Positions 1 through 9,453 of a stretch of 64,000 bases of DNA are shown here, one piece after another; positions within the stretch are counted from its first letter, which is position 1; each line of letters opens with the position of its first letter. Position numbers and translations under genes: made by a program. The stretch is from Marinomonas phaeophyticola (GTDB lineage Bacteria; Pseudomonadota; Gammaproteobacteria; Pseudomonadales; Marinomonadaceae): NCBI RefSeq assembly GCF_026966905.1, contig NZ_JAPUBN010000019.1, forward strand, positions 186,001 through 250,000. Reading direction: 5' to 3'. The notes under the pieces were generated by a model that saw only the letters and a list, made by a program, of their open reading frames with translations, ran no database searches and was not told the origin of the DNA.

Positions 1-1251
1 ATTGGTTTTTATTCCATCAATAAAAGTTTCGTCTAAAGCAACAGATAATCGTTTTAGTGCCATTGTTCTTGTTGGTGCATGACAAATAATTTTTGCAATC
101 ATTGAATCATATGTGGGAGGAACGTTATAGCCACTATATAAGTGAGAATCAACTCGTACACCCATACCGCCAGGTGCATGGAAATAATTTACCAATCCTG
201 GGCATGGCATAAATGTTTTGGGATCTTCTGCATTAATTCGCGATTCTACAGCATGTCCATTTAAAACAACGTCTTCTTGCTTAATGGAGAGTGGTAGGCC
301 ACTAGCAATTCGAAGTTGTTCTTTAACGATATCTACGCCTGTTACCATTTCCGTTACAGGGTGTTCTACTTGTACACGGGTATTCATTTCAATGAAATAG
401 AACGCACCGTCTTCATATAAAAACTCAAATGTACCAGCGCCGCGATAGTTTATCTGAATACAGGCATCTACACAGGCTTTAAGGCAGGCTGCGCGAGCTT
501 CCGGGTCTAAGTGTGGAGCGGGTGCTTCTTCAAGAACCTTTTGATGACGACGTTGTAGTGAGCAGTCTCGATCGTACAGATGAATGGCATTCCCTTGTCC
601 ATCAGCGAGAACTTGTACTTCTACGTGTCTAGGGTTTGTAAGGAATTTTTCCATATAAACCGTACTGTCGCCAAAATATGAGCCTGCTTCAGACTGTGTG
701 ATGCTAATGGATTTTAATAAGCTAGCTTCACTGTGGACGACTCGCATACCTCGACCACCACCACCTGCAGCCGCTTTAATGATGATTGGGTAGCCAATCT
801 CTTTAGCAATTTTTATGCATTCATTCGAGTCTGCTGGAACTGGGCCATTTGAGCCGGGGACCGTTGGCACTCCAGCTTTTTTCATGGCTTTAATCGCAGA
901 GACTTTATCTCCCATAAGGCGAATTGTTTCCGCTTTTGGTCCGATAAATGCGAAACCAGAATTTTCTACTTGTTCTGCAAAGTCTGCATTTTCAGCAAGA
1001 AACCCGTAACCAGGGTGAATAGCAGAGCTGTCAGTCACTTCGGCCGCACTAATGATTGCTGGAATGTTTAAGTAACTCTGAGCTGAAGGGTTTGGTCCAA
1101 TACAAATGGACTCATCTGCTAAGCGTACATGCAGTAAATCACGGTCAATCTTAGAGTGAACCGCTACTGTTTTTATACCGAGTTCTTTGCATGCACGTAA
1201 AATACGTAATGCAATCTCGCCTCGGTTTGCAATCAAAACTTTATCAAGCAT
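1..1251 (-). CDS. accC: Acetyl-CoA carboxylase biotin carboxylase subunit, 3' end cut by window edge
   Basis: This subunit carboxylates the biotin carried by AccB, using ATP and bicarbonate, in the first committed step of fatty acid synthesis. The frame is open from an ATG at 1251 to the window edge, giving 417 codons. The family is usually close to 450 residues, so roughly 30 C-terminal residues lie outside. The N-terminus [17 protein letters not shown] is typical. The ATP-grasp glycine loop ([12 protein letters not shown]) and the active-site stretch [14 protein letters not shown] are both present. accB lies 20 bp upstream on the same strand, the usual accBC operon order. Confidence 0.97.
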   Translation of the reverse strand, partial: MLDKVLIANRGEIALRILRACKELGIKTVAVHSKIDRDLLHVRLADESICIGPNPSAQSYLNIPAIISAAEVTDSSAIHPGYGFLAENADFAEQVENSGFAFIGPKAETIRLMGDKVSAIKAMKKAGVPTVPGSNGPVPADSNECIKIAKEIGYPIIIKAAAGGGGRGMRVVHSEASLLKSISITQSEAGSYFGDSTVYMEKFLTNPRHVEVQVLADGQGNAIHLYDRDCSLQRRHQKVLEEAPAPHLDPEARAACLKACVDACIQINYRGAGTFEFLYEDGAFYFIEMNTRVQVEHPVTEMVTGVDIVKEQLRIASGLPLSIKQEDVVLNGHAVESRINAEDPKTFMPCPGLVNYFHAPGGMGVRVDSHLYSGYNVPPTYDSMIAKIICHAPTRTMALKRLSVALDETFIDGIKTN

Positions 1252-1271
1252 GATAGAACCTATTTGATGGA

Positions 1272-1721
1272 TTAAACAATAGTAATAAGTGGTTGATCAA
1301 ACTCAACTGGCTGACCATCTTCAACTAAGATAGCACCAATTGTACCGGCTTTATCCGCTTCAATTTGATTCATCATTTTCATCGCTTCAACGATACAAAT
1401 AGTATCGCCAACTTTAACTTTCTGACCAACTTCAATAAAAGGTTTTGCGCCTGGTGCTGAAGAGCGATAATAGGTACCAACCATAGGTGATGGTACGACA
1501 TGACCCGCAATCTCGGCTGGCGCACTTGCTTCTACGGAGGAGGTTGCTATTGTGACAGGAGCGGCCGCCGGAGCAGGCGCCGCAACGGGTGCTGGTGCAT
1601 ATTGAACCGGTGCGCCACCGCGGTTAATGCGAACGCACTCTTCACCTTCTTTAATCTCAATCTCATAAATATCAGATTCTTCAATTAGTTCAATTAACTT
1701 TTTAATCTTACGAATATCCAT
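1272..1721 (-). CDS. accB: Biotin carboxyl carrier protein of acetyl-CoA carboxylase
   Basis: AccB carries the biotin that shuttles CO2 between biotin carboxylase and carboxyltransferase in fatty acid synthesis. The protein has 149 residues, normal for the family. It has an acidic and basic N-terminal segment, an Ala/Pro-rich flexible linker at about residues 37-75, and a C-terminal biotinyl domain. The biotinylation motif EAMKM places the biotinyl lysine at K115. It sits between aroQ and accC on the same strand with short gaps, so aroQ-accB-accC are probably co-transcribed. Confidence 0.97.
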   Translation of the reverse strand: MDIRKIKKLIELIEESDIYEIEIKEGEECVRINRGGAPVQYAPAPVAAPAPAAAPVTIATSSVEASAPAEIAGHVVPSPMVGTYYRSSAPGAKPFIEVGQKVKVGDTICIVEAMKMMNQIEADKAGTIGAILVEDGQPVEFDQPLITIV

Positions 1722-1784
1722 AATAACTCTCTTTTGTCATTGTCAATGTATCCTGTTATCTGCCGATACAGGGTTTTATTCTAA

Positions 1785-2234
1785 TTAATTTGTGTTTGAT
1801 TTTTCATATTCTTGAATAGCGAAATCCAAGGCATATTCATAGCCAAGGACGCCCATACCACAAATGACTGCTTTTGCGACATCGGAAAAATAAGAGTGGT
1901 GCCTAAATGTTTCTCGTGAGTGTACATTTGAAAGGTGAACTTCAGCAAATGGAATATCAACACCAAGCAAGGCATCTCGTATGGCCACACTTGTATGGGT
2001 AAAAGCGGCTGGATTAATGATAATGAAATCTACAGAATTACGAGCTCCATGTATGGTATCTATGAGTATGTGTTCTGCATTAGATTGCAGGAATTCAAGA
2101 GAATGCCCTCTTTTTGATGTTGTTGCTCTAAGCGTCTTTTCTATATCATCTAAAGTAGTGTAACCGTAGATTTCCGGCTCGCGAGTTCCAAGAAGGTTTA
2201 AGTTTGGCCCATTGAGAACTAAAAAGTTTGCCAT
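1785..2234 (-). CDS. aroQ: Type II 3-dehydroquinate dehydratase
   Basis: The enzyme converts 3-dehydroquinate to 3-dehydroshikimate, the third step of the shikimate pathway, in the cytoplasm. The 149-residue length is normal for the small dodecameric type II enzyme. The N-terminal [17 protein letters not shown] motif, the catalytic tyrosine Y23, the INPAAFTH segment with N74 and H80, and [11 protein letters not shown] with H100 are all visible. The start ATG at 2234 is preceded by a purine-rich GGAAATGGA. It is followed by accB after a gap of 63 bp, a common proteobacterial arrangement. Confidence 0.96.
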   Translation of the reverse strand: MANFLVLNGPNLNLLGTREPEIYGYTTLDDIEKTLRATTSKRGHSLEFLQSNAEHILIDTIHGARNSVDFIIINPAAFTHTSVAIRDALLGVDIPFAEVHLSNVHSRETFRHHSYFSDVAKAVICGMGVLGYEYALDFAIQEYEKSNTN

Positions 2235-2371
2235 TCCATTTCCAAGATTTAGTGATTTGACCTGAAATTATCGATAAAAAGCGAGAACTTGTCTAGTTTT
2301 GTTGGAAAAAAGACTGTTTATTGTTTGCTGCTGATTAAAAATAAACATTAGTAAACCGTTGTATTTGGTTG

Positions 2372-4228
2372 TTATTGACTGAATTCTTTTGTGATGAATG
2401 AAAGTCTCTCAATTACTTCTTTTAAAGAAGGTTCACCTATTAATGAAAATTGTGTTAATTCTTTACCTTCAGAAGTTAAGAAAATTAAAGCCGGAGGCCC
2501 AAAAACGTTAAAACGTTGCATGATATTTTGATTACCAGCATCATTTTTTGTAACATCAACCCTTACTAAATTTAACTGTCGCAGCATCGGGTGGACTGCT
2601 TCATTGTAAAAAATTTCATGCTCGATTACTTTGCAGCTAATGCACCAGTCGGCATAAAAATCCAGCATAATAATGTTGTTACTCTTGTTTGATTGAATAA
2701 AAAGGGTTAGTTCATCAAGAGAGGTGATAGTCGCAAACGGGAGCTCTTTTTGAATTGTGGATACGTTGGCTTTTGTCGCTGAGGTTATGCCTTTTAGGGG
2801 GTGTACTAGGTCGCTTTTATTATTGGCTCCACCAAGGAAATATAGAATACCAATTAATAAGGAAAGGGTAGTTAGTAAAAATCGCAGCGGATGTTTTTTT
2901 CCTTGAGCAATGGCGTTTAAGAAATAGGAGGCGATGGAGAGGGATAGCAGCCCCCATAAATAAAGGTGATAATCTAAAGAAATCCAACGTGTTACTAACC
3001 AAATTGATACAGCAATCAGACCAAATCCCATCAGCACCTTTATATCATCCAGCCATTCGCCTGATCGAGGTAGTATGGATGGACCAAACATTCCAACCAG
3101 TAATAAAGGAACTCCCATTCCTAGAGCCATAATAAATAACATTAATGCACCGTAAGCGGTTTCTCCTTGGGTACTAATAAATAGCAAAACACCAGCAAGA
3201 GGTGCGGATACACATGGGGAAACGACTAATGTCGCGAAGACCGCACTTAATGCAACGCCAAGGCTTTTATTGGATTGAGTGTCAGGGTTTGAGGGCTGTA
3301 GTTTAGCTTGTATAAAAGTGGGTAATCTAAGTTCGTAAACACCGAACATAGCAAAAGCAAGAAGAATAAAGAGAGCTGCGCTTGATAATAAAATAACAGG
3401 GTTTTGCAAATAGGCTTGAATATTGAGCTGTAGGCCAAAGAAGCCTACGAGGCCTCCAATTAAGGCATAGGTTAAGGCCATTGAGATAACGTAAAGAGTA
3501 CTATAGTAGAATGCGATCAAGGGTGTTTTCTTATGACCAACAACAATAGCGGATACAATCGGTATCATTGGGAGTACACAAGGCGTTAAAGACAACAGTA
3601 ACCCTAAACCAAATAAAGTCACTGCAGCGGTAATCCAAGAATGGTTTTCCAATACATTTATGACGATTGATGTTTCAGAAGGCGCAAATTTAATTGTAGT
3701 ATCTTGTGGAAACGAGTTTTGTTTTTGTGCTTTTATCTGGGAGGCATCTAAAGCCGAAAGGCTGTGTTCACTCTTTGTAGATAAAGGTACAACGAATTCA
3801 AACGGTTCAAGTTGTGGCGGGTAACAAAGCCCTTTATCTGCACAACCTTGATAACCAAGCGTTGCATGTATTAGAGTGCCTTCAGGCAAATTCTTGTCGT
3901 AATTTATTTCGGCAATGAGCCGGTCACGATATACTACGACGTCACCAAAATACACATCGTATTTGTCTTCCCCTATCGGAAAAGGGGAAAAGGTTAGTTT
4001 GTCTGAATCTTTTCCTTTTAGCTTAAATTGGTGTTGGTATAAATAGTAACCATCTGCGACAATCCATGTTGCTTTAATCTTACCATTTTCAGGTGCTGAT
4101 ACACTTAATTGAAAAGCTTGATTAACATTAAGAAAAGTATTTTGATTTGAACTAAAGGGTAGCTTTAGGTCGATAGCATGTACAAGGGTTGTAATACATA
4201 ATAAAAACGCGGCAATAATAAAACGCAT
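2372..4228 (-). CDS. dsbD: Thiol:disulfide interchange protein DsbD
   Basis: DsbD passes electrons from cytoplasmic thioredoxin across the inner membrane to periplasmic DsbC, DsbG and CcmG. I chose the ATG at 4228 (618 aa) over an in-frame TTG three codons earlier: it has GGA five bases upstream and begins directly with a signal peptide (MRFIIAAFLLCITTLVHA). The N-terminal periplasmic domain carries C129 and C135, the eight-helix membrane domain carries C217 (LTPCVLPM) and C339 (SPCVSAPLAG), and the C-terminal thioredoxin-like domain has the WCISC pair C529/C532. All six redox cysteines are therefore present. The gene is divergent from the lipoprotein gene at 4326. Confidence 0.95.
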   Translation of the reverse strand: MRFIIAAFLLCITTLVHAIDLKLPFSSNQNTFLNVNQAFQLSVSAPENGKIKATWIVADGYYLYQHQFKLKGKDSDKLTFSPFPIGEDKYDVYFGDVVVYRDRLIAEINYDKNLPEGTLIHATLGYQGCADKGLCYPPQLEPFEFVVPLSTKSEHSLSALDASQIKAQKQNSFPQDTTIKFAPSETSIVINVLENHSWITAAVTLFGLGLLLSLTPCVLPMIPIVSAIVVGHKKTPLIAFYYSTLYVISMALTYALIGGLVGFFGLQLNIQAYLQNPVILLSSAALFILLAFAMFGVYELRLPTFIQAKLQPSNPDTQSNKSLGVALSAVFATLVVSPCVSAPLAGVLLFISTQGETAYGALMLFIMALGMGVPLLLVGMFGPSILPRSGEWLDDIKVLMGFGLIAVSIWLVTRWISLDYHLYLWGLLSLSIASYFLNAIAQGKKHPLRFLLTTLSLLIGILYFLGGANNKSDLVHPLKGITSATKANVSTIQKELPFATITSLDELTLFIQSNKSNNIIMLDFYADWCISCKVIEHEIFYNEAVHPMLRQLNLVRVDVTKNDAGNQNIMQRFNVFGPPALIFLTSEGKELTQFSLIGEPSLKEVIERLSFITKEFSQ

Positions 4229-4325
4229 GAATTCCAACTTATTATAAATATGTTTAACTTAACTTTAATCACGCTTGTCATAGACTAGGACAGTACATTA
4301 AAGTTTCAAATAAAAAGAGATAATT

Positions 4326-5117
4326 TTGAAGAGTTTATATCTTACCGTGCTAACTTGCGCACTTTTTATAAGTGGTTGTAGTGTGATGGGCACAACAAAG
4401 GCTGATGTTATTTATAATACTTCGAACCAATCAAGTGACTCAATTCAGGTTGATCAGCACATTATATCGACTAATAAGTCTATTGAGGAGTCAAGAAAGC
4501 GTAAAGCGGACCCAATTTTAACCGATTTACTCAAAAGAGGTGAAAAGGCACTTTCTCAGCTAAAGTTACTTACACCAGTAGAGGATAATGCCAATATGTA
4601 TTATCAGGCGGCTTTAGGACGTGAGCCTAGTAATGCGCAAGCCATTTATGGTCTTGCTCAGATAGTGACTTATTATACGGATTTTGCTTGGAGAGATGCG
4701 CAAAAGCAGCAATTTTATTCGGCTCAAAAAAACATCGAGTTGGCGAATCTAGTAAATCCAAATGACCCTTTGATTGAAGAGACACAGAAACGTATTTCAG
4801 ATTTCAGAAAGAAGCTAATGAGAGCGAGTCACTTTAATTCTGGCTCTAAAGCTACGATATCGAAAAAAACACATAGCCCAAATGCGTTCTTTTTGCCAAA
4901 AACACTTTTTTCTTTATCTGAAGAAGAAATTATTGAGCAGCTACAGCCAATAATTGATAGAGTTGCGGTGCAGCAAGCCGTGATAGAAATTAATTGGATA
5001 AATGATAAAGAAGCAAGGTTGTTGTATCAAATAATCAATAGTCGCATTCCTGACTTTCGAGTGAGAGGAATGATTTTTCATCGTTCAAGTTATATGATTG
5101 AAGTTAAGCAACAATAG
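4326..5117 (+). CDS. Putative lipoprotein with helical repeat-like region, function unknown
   Basis: This 263-residue protein begins with a lipoprotein signal peptide, MKSLYLTVLTCALFISGC, with a lipobox LFISGC at residues 14-19. It is predicted to be membrane-anchored in the envelope. The start is a TTG at 4326, with AGAG seven bases upstream. Residues about 65-150 are helical and resemble TPR-type repeats (LYYQAALGREPSNAQAIYGLAQ-like spacing, then VNPNDPLIEETQKRI). I do not recognise the C-terminal part. The next gene encodes a DUF2333 protein 10 bp downstream, so the two may work together. Confidence 0.75.
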   Translation: MKSLYLTVLTCALFISGCSVMGTTKADVIYNTSNQSSDSIQVDQHIISTNKSIEESRKRKADPILTDLLKRGEKALSQLKLLTPVEDNANMYYQAALGREPSNAQAIYGLAQIVTYYTDFAWRDAQKQQFYSAQKNIELANLVNPNDPLIEETQKRISDFRKKLMRASHFNSGSKATISKKTHSPNAFFLPKTLFSLSEEEIIEQLQPIIDRVAVQQAVIEINWINDKEARLLYQIINSRIPDFRVRGMIFHRSSYMIEVKQQ

Positions 5118-5127
5118 GATAGACAAT

Positions 5128-6177
5128 ATGTCGAGTATATTGAGCAAGTTAGCATTTTGGAGTGATCGAGACAATTTGTCAGGGATAGGAAAAGGGGTGG
5201 CTGCACTTCTTGTGGTTCTTATTTGTTTTTTGTCTGTTTTGGGGATCTACTGGAGCTCTGAGCCAGAAGCATTTGATGTCGTGTCTGTGGCAAAAGAACG
5301 AGCAGAGACGAGAGGTTATCTGAATAATAGTAAAAAATTGGTTGTGGGGTACACAACCACGAGTACTCTTAACACCATGGTTGAAACCTTACTCGATAAG
5401 CCTGGTGGCTTTATCAGTAATGATATCATGCCTCCAGGTGTTTTTATGGATAATATGCCGAATTGGGAATTTGGTGTTTTAGTTCAAGTGCGTGATTTGG
5501 CAAGAGCGTTGCGTAAAGATTTTAGTCGTTCTCAATCTCAGTCAACGGAAGATGAGAACTTAAAAGTCGCTGAACCGCAGTTTAATTTTGATGCAAATAG
5601 TTGGGCTTTACCTTCAAGTGAAGGCGAATATCGCCGTGGTAATAAAGAATTACTTGAGTATCTTGATCGTTTAGCTAAGAAGGAAGATCAAAACGTACAG
5701 TTCTATGCTCGTGCGGATAACTTACGCAATTGGCTTGCCGATGTCGAAACTCGGCTAGGTAGCTTGTCTCAACGTTTATCGGCAAGCGTTGTTAATGTGA
5801 GAGAAAATACTGATTTGGCTGGGGAAGCAAATGCTCAACAGTCCACTCTTTCAGGTGATCAGCAAAAAGTAAAAACATCTTGGTCTAAAATAGATGATGT
5901 CTTTTATGAAGCTCGTGGTGCCAGCTGGGCCTTAATTCATATCCTTAAAGCCATTGAAATAGATTTTGTTTTTACGCTACAAGATAAGAATGCCTTAGTT
6001 AGTTTACGACAGATCATTCGTGAGTTGGAATCGACTCAAAGCACAGTTTGGTCACCCATTATCTTAAATGGTAGTGGTTTTGGTGTATTAGCGAATCACT
6101 CTTTAGTGATGGCATCTTATATATCAAGAGCCCACTCGGCAATGAGTGATTTAAGGCGATTATTAGAACAAGGCTAG
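5128..6177 (+). CDS. DUF2333 family protein
   Basis: This is a conserved gammaproteobacterial protein of unknown function, and 349 residues is normal for it. I chose the ATG at 5128 because AGGA lies six bases upstream and earlier in-frame codons overlap the lipoprotein gene. A single membrane segment spans about residues 24-46, followed by a large, probably periplasmic region. The phrase NDIMPPGVFMDNMPNWEFG and the following arginine-rich helix are typical of the DUF2333 group as I know it. It lies in tandem with the upstream lipoprotein gene and the downstream GNAT gene, so the three may form an operon. Confidence 0.8.
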   Translation: MSSILSKLAFWSDRDNLSGIGKGVAALLVVLICFLSVLGIYWSSEPEAFDVVSVAKERAETRGYLNNSKKLVVGYTTTSTLNTMVETLLDKPGGFISNDIMPPGVFMDNMPNWEFGVLVQVRDLARALRKDFSRSQSQSTEDENLKVAEPQFNFDANSWALPSSEGEYRRGNKELLEYLDRLAKKEDQNVQFYARADNLRNWLADVETRLGSLSQRLSASVVNVRENTDLAGEANAQQSTLSGDQQKVKTSWSKIDDVFYEARGASWALIHILKAIEIDFVFTLQDKNALVSLRQIIRELESTQSTVWSPIILNGSGFGVLANHSLVMASYISRAHSAMSDLRRLLEQG

Positions 6178-6178
6178 A

Positions 6179-6724
6179 ATGGTTACTTCAAGTGACAGAA
6201 AGGTGACTACATTTTCTAAAAAGGGTGCTGCTAACGCGCCTTTTTTCCGTGTGGCAGAATTAGACGATGCGCCTGAAATTTTAGAAATTTATAATGATGC
6301 TGTTCATACTAGAAAATCCTGCGGACATACTTCTGAAGTGACACTTATTACTGTTATTGACTGGCTCGAATCTTCTCGCGATAAGCGACCGATGTGGGTG
6401 GCAGAGTTATCAAAGGAAGTTGTTGCGTGGTTTGCTGTAGAAGACTTTTATGGTCTTCCTGCTTTTGATCGGGCGGTAGAGGTAAGTGTTTACGTGTCTA
6501 AACCTCACCAGCGAAAGGGCCTTGCGACAAAAGCACTGACTTTTGTAAGTGCTTTTTTAGATTGTATTTCAGTGTCCCACATAGTGGCTTGTATTTATGG
6601 GCATAACACTGAAAGCATTAATCTATTTTCCAAAAATGGTTATCAACAATGGGGGCGTTTACCTAAAATCGCCTCGATTGACTCGAAACAATACGATCTG
6701 CTTATTTTAGGTAAACGTATCTGA
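6179..6724 (+). CDS. GNAT family N-acetyltransferase, phosphinothricin acetyltransferase-like
   Basis: This 181-residue acyl-CoA-dependent acetyltransferase has an early IYNDAV motif and a central EVSVYVSKPHQRKGLATKAL motif. The latter contains the acetyl-CoA pyrophosphate loop QRKGLA at about residues 113-118. The layout is that of the PAT/Bar-like branch of GNAT proteins, whose substrates are small amines such as amino acids or methionine derivatives. The true substrate cannot be read from sequence. The start ATG lies two bases after the stop of the DUF2333 gene, which suggests translational coupling. About 20 N-terminal residues precede the GNAT fold. Confidence 0.85.
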   Translation: MVTSSDRKVTTFSKKGAANAPFFRVAELDDAPEILEIYNDAVHTRKSCGHTSEVTLITVIDWLESSRDKRPMWVAELSKEVVAWFAVEDFYGLPAFDRAVEVSVYVSKPHQRKGLATKALTFVSAFLDCISVSHIVACIYGHNTESINLFSKNGYQQWGRLPKIASIDSKQYDLLILGKRI

Positions 6725-6800
6725 GTAAAGCGCTTTAGGCTTAAATAAAGGGTTATTTTATAGGGTGAATGTTAGGTGATTTCCACTAGAGTTTATTCAT

Positions 6801-8140
6801 TTACATAGGTTCGAAAACGGATCCTAAGCTCGGCACAAATAATTTATTGTATAGCCTGCTAGCATAATCATCCGTCATTGATGCCATGTAATCACAAATA
6901 ATTCTGTGGCTGATTTGCCCCTGAGATTCCATCGTATGCCATTCTGTTGCGATTTCTCTAGGCAATAACCGCATTGGATCAGAGCTTAATGCCTCAAAAA
7001 TTTCCATGATCATTTGTTGCCCCTTATACACGAGCATTTGTACTTCAGGTTTTAAAATGATGTGCTTCATCTCGAAATCTTTAAAGGCATTTAAGGCAAT
7101 TTGTTGTGCTTTTGGTAGCGAAACCTGAAAGCGTAAGAGAGGGTGTTGAAAGTGGTGATCTTCTTCCACTCTGCAAGAAGTGATAAACCAGCTGACAAGC
7201 TGTCCTATTGCATCTTTACGCAAATGGCTCTGTTTACTAAACAAGTTATTTTTTAATGTGATTAATTGAGAATCTAAAAAGTCACATTCTAGTTGGCTAA
7301 GTATCGGATGAAGGTGTTCTTCCCACATTGCTTTAGTAACCATACCTAAGACAATGGCATCCTCTAAATCATGAACTCCATAGGCAATATCATCAGCTAA
7401 ATCCATTATGCTGGTATCAAAACTAGAGTGAGTAGCATTAGCGTGTCGTTTGCCTTCTATTTGAACAATGTGTTGCAATTTATTTTTATCTGCATCAGAA
7501 AAGGGTGCCAGCACCCACTCGAGTAATTGACTTTCTTCTTGATAGACACACTTAGGAGGATACCACTGGGATGCTTTAATTTGTCGGTAATTAGTAGGCT
7601 TCTCAGGGTAATTTCCCACAAGGTTATCGTGTAGGACAGGGTATTTTAGAATACCTAATAAAGATCGCCTGGTAATGTCCATACCATAGGTAGGTGAATA
7701 GGAGCCTCTCTTACCTAGGATTCTAAGAGACTGGCCATTACCTTCAAATCCCCCGTGGTCAGTCATCATAAAGTTAAGTGCAATTTCTCCTCCATGACCA
7801 AAAGGGGGTGTCCAATATCATGGCTCAAGCAGATGGTCTCCATCAGGGCTTCATCGGCTAGCCATTGTTGTAGTTCGCTATTATCTGAAAAAGCGAATTT
7901 GAGTTGATGGATAATGCCGCTACCAATTTGAGACACCTCTAAAGAGTGCGTTAGTCTTGTTCGGCTATAGTCATTTTGTCTGATGGCAAGAATCTGGGTT
8001 TTTGATTGTAGGCGACGAAAGGCTGCGCTATGAATGATTCTAGCTCTATCTCTTTGATAAGGTGTTCTATGATCGTTATCTCTTGATTGAGATACGCCAG
8101 ATTGACGCTCCTGCCATGGTAAGTGAAATGAGCTTGTCAT
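6801..8140 (-). pseudogene. dgt: Deoxyguanosinetriphosphate triphosphohydrolase-like protein, frameshifted
   Basis: dGTPase-type HD-domain enzymes split dNTPs into deoxynucleoside and triphosphate. The gene starts at an ATG at 8140 with GGAG upstream and reads in frame to HDIGHP, the HD motif. It then shifts at a run of five G (five C in the coding sense) at 7804-7808. One more C would restore [13 protein letters not shown] and join the second frame, which runs to 6801. The metal-binding residues are present across both parts: TRLTHS, SHDIGH and MDLADDIAYGVHD. The second part is otherwise fully intact, so this is either a recent mutation or a homopolymer sequencing error. Confidence 0.9.
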
Positions 8141-8265
8141 CGTAATACTCCGATCGATGCTGAATATATATCAATATAATTATCATCTTTCATGAAAAAT
8201 GGATATAGGTCAATGTTTGATCGTTTTAGATTAGGGATAATAGCGCTCTCTTATAAGGAAATCTT

Positions 8266-8556
8266 ATGCTTAATAATCAACATTTGAATACATTTAACAC
8301 ATTGGTCGAATGTAAGAGTTTTACACTTGCCGCTAAGGAACTAAATCTTACTCAACCTGCTGTGACACAACACATTCAAAAATTAGAGAGGGAGTTAGAG
8401 AGGTTGCTTGTGGTAAGGCAAGGTAAATCTATTGAGATGACACCAGAGGGTGAACAACTTTATGGATACATTCAGAAAGTTATGAAAGAGTATCGGTTGT
8501 TTAGAAAAAGCTGGGATGAGTTGCCATCAAATGATGGGAGAGTAGATGCTGCCTAG
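8266..8556 (+). CDS. Stand-alone LysR-type helix-turn-helix domain protein
   Basis: The 96-residue product is a complete LysR N-terminal DNA-binding domain: residues 5-65 include FTLAAKELNLTQPAVTQHIQKLE and the wing. It is followed by a short linker helix and no effector-binding domain. The start ATG at 8266 has a good Shine-Dalgarno (TAAGGA) eight bases upstream. The stop codon lies inside a strong terminator hairpin (8535-8570), so the short form appears to be a complete transcription unit. It is divergent from dgt and convergent with cysH. It may act as a small DNA-binding protein or as an interfering partner of a full-length LysR regulator; both are guesses. Confidence 0.7.
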   Translation: MLNNQHLNTFNTLVECKSFTLAAKELNLTQPAVTQHIQKLERELERLLVVRQGKSIEMTPEGEQLYGYIQKVMKEYRLFRKSWDELPSNDGRVDAA

Positions 8557-8578
8557 TATCTATTCTCCCATATCTTCT
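8535..8578 (+). terminator. Rho-independent terminator of the short LysR-like gene
   Basis: TGGGAGAGTAGAT (8535-8547) pairs with ATCTATTCTCCCA (8558-8570), a 13-bp stem with one G-T pair and a ten-base loop, followed by a T-rich stretch. The 5' arm and the loop include the last codons and stop of the LysR-like gene. It may also serve the convergent cysH gene. Confidence 0.75.
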
Positions 8579-8599
8579 CTTGCTCACAGATGATCTGAC

Positions 8600-9333
8600 T
8601 TATTGGCTTTTGGTCGGTATTAGATTACCTATATGTAAACCACATTCTTTATTTTCTGTTTCTTCCCACCACCATCTACCTTCGCGTTCATGTTGATTAG
8701 GCAAAACGGCACGGGTACAAGGTTCGCAGCCGATGCTTATAAAGCCTTTTTGATGAAGAGGGTTATATGGTACATCAAACATTTTGATATAGTTCCAGAC
8801 ATCTTCAGAGCTCCAATTAGCAAGAGGATTAAATTTATAAAGTGGTTTTTCATCTAAGCTAAAGCTAGTATCTAACTCAGCAATTTCCAGCTGGTTACGA
8901 GTACCGTGGCTTTGATCTTTTCTCTGTCCTGTAATCCAAGCGTCTAGAGTATGCAGCTTGTGTCTAAGTGGCGCGACTTTACGAATGGCACAGCATTCTT
9001 TATGGCCGTCTTCATAAAAACTAAACAAGCCTTTTTCTTGTGTAAAAGCTTCAAGAGTATTCTTCTCAGGAGATAATATAGAAATCGGTATATTGTAATG
9101 CTTTCGTACCGTGTCAATAAATTGGTAAGTTTCTGGGTGTAAGCGACCAGTATCAAGAGAAAACACGTGTATATTTTTTTTGCTTTCACCGCTAAATCAA
9201 TTAGCACAACATCTTCTGCACCACTAAAAGAAATAGCGATATTATCAAAAGAATCTAAAGCACTGCGAATGATTTTCTTTGCCGCTGTTACGTCATGGGA
9301 CTGAATGAAGTCGTTTACATCAAATTGAGCCAT
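8600..9333 (-). pseudogene. cysH: Phosphoadenylyl/adenylyl-sulfate reductase, frameshifted
   Basis: CysH reduces activated sulfate to sulfite in assimilatory sulfur metabolism. Reading starts at an ATG at 9333 (MAQFDVNDFIQSHDV) and continues through the PP-loop [19 protein letters not shown]. It breaks at a run of eight T (A in the coding sense) at 9174-9181. One more A would give [19 protein letters not shown] and join the downstream frame, which runs to 8600. The downstream part has a CC pair (KECCAIRK), CEPC and the catalytic ECGLH. The cysteine set matches the iron-sulfur type that usually prefers APS. Everything else is intact, so an assembly error is possible. Confidence 0.9.
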
Positions 9334-9453
9334 AAATAAGAAATTCCAGTTTAATCGTTAATCATGTGACTCTATCAAGATGTTGAAAAGAGAGGAAATA
9401 AGAAAGCGCACTAACCTTATAATGGAAGTATAAAGTTACACTCATGCATTTCA

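Noticed and set aside
1500-1688. Cys/Arg-rich plus-strand frame within accB
   Set aside because: It reflects the Ala/Pro-rich linker of AccB read on the other strand.
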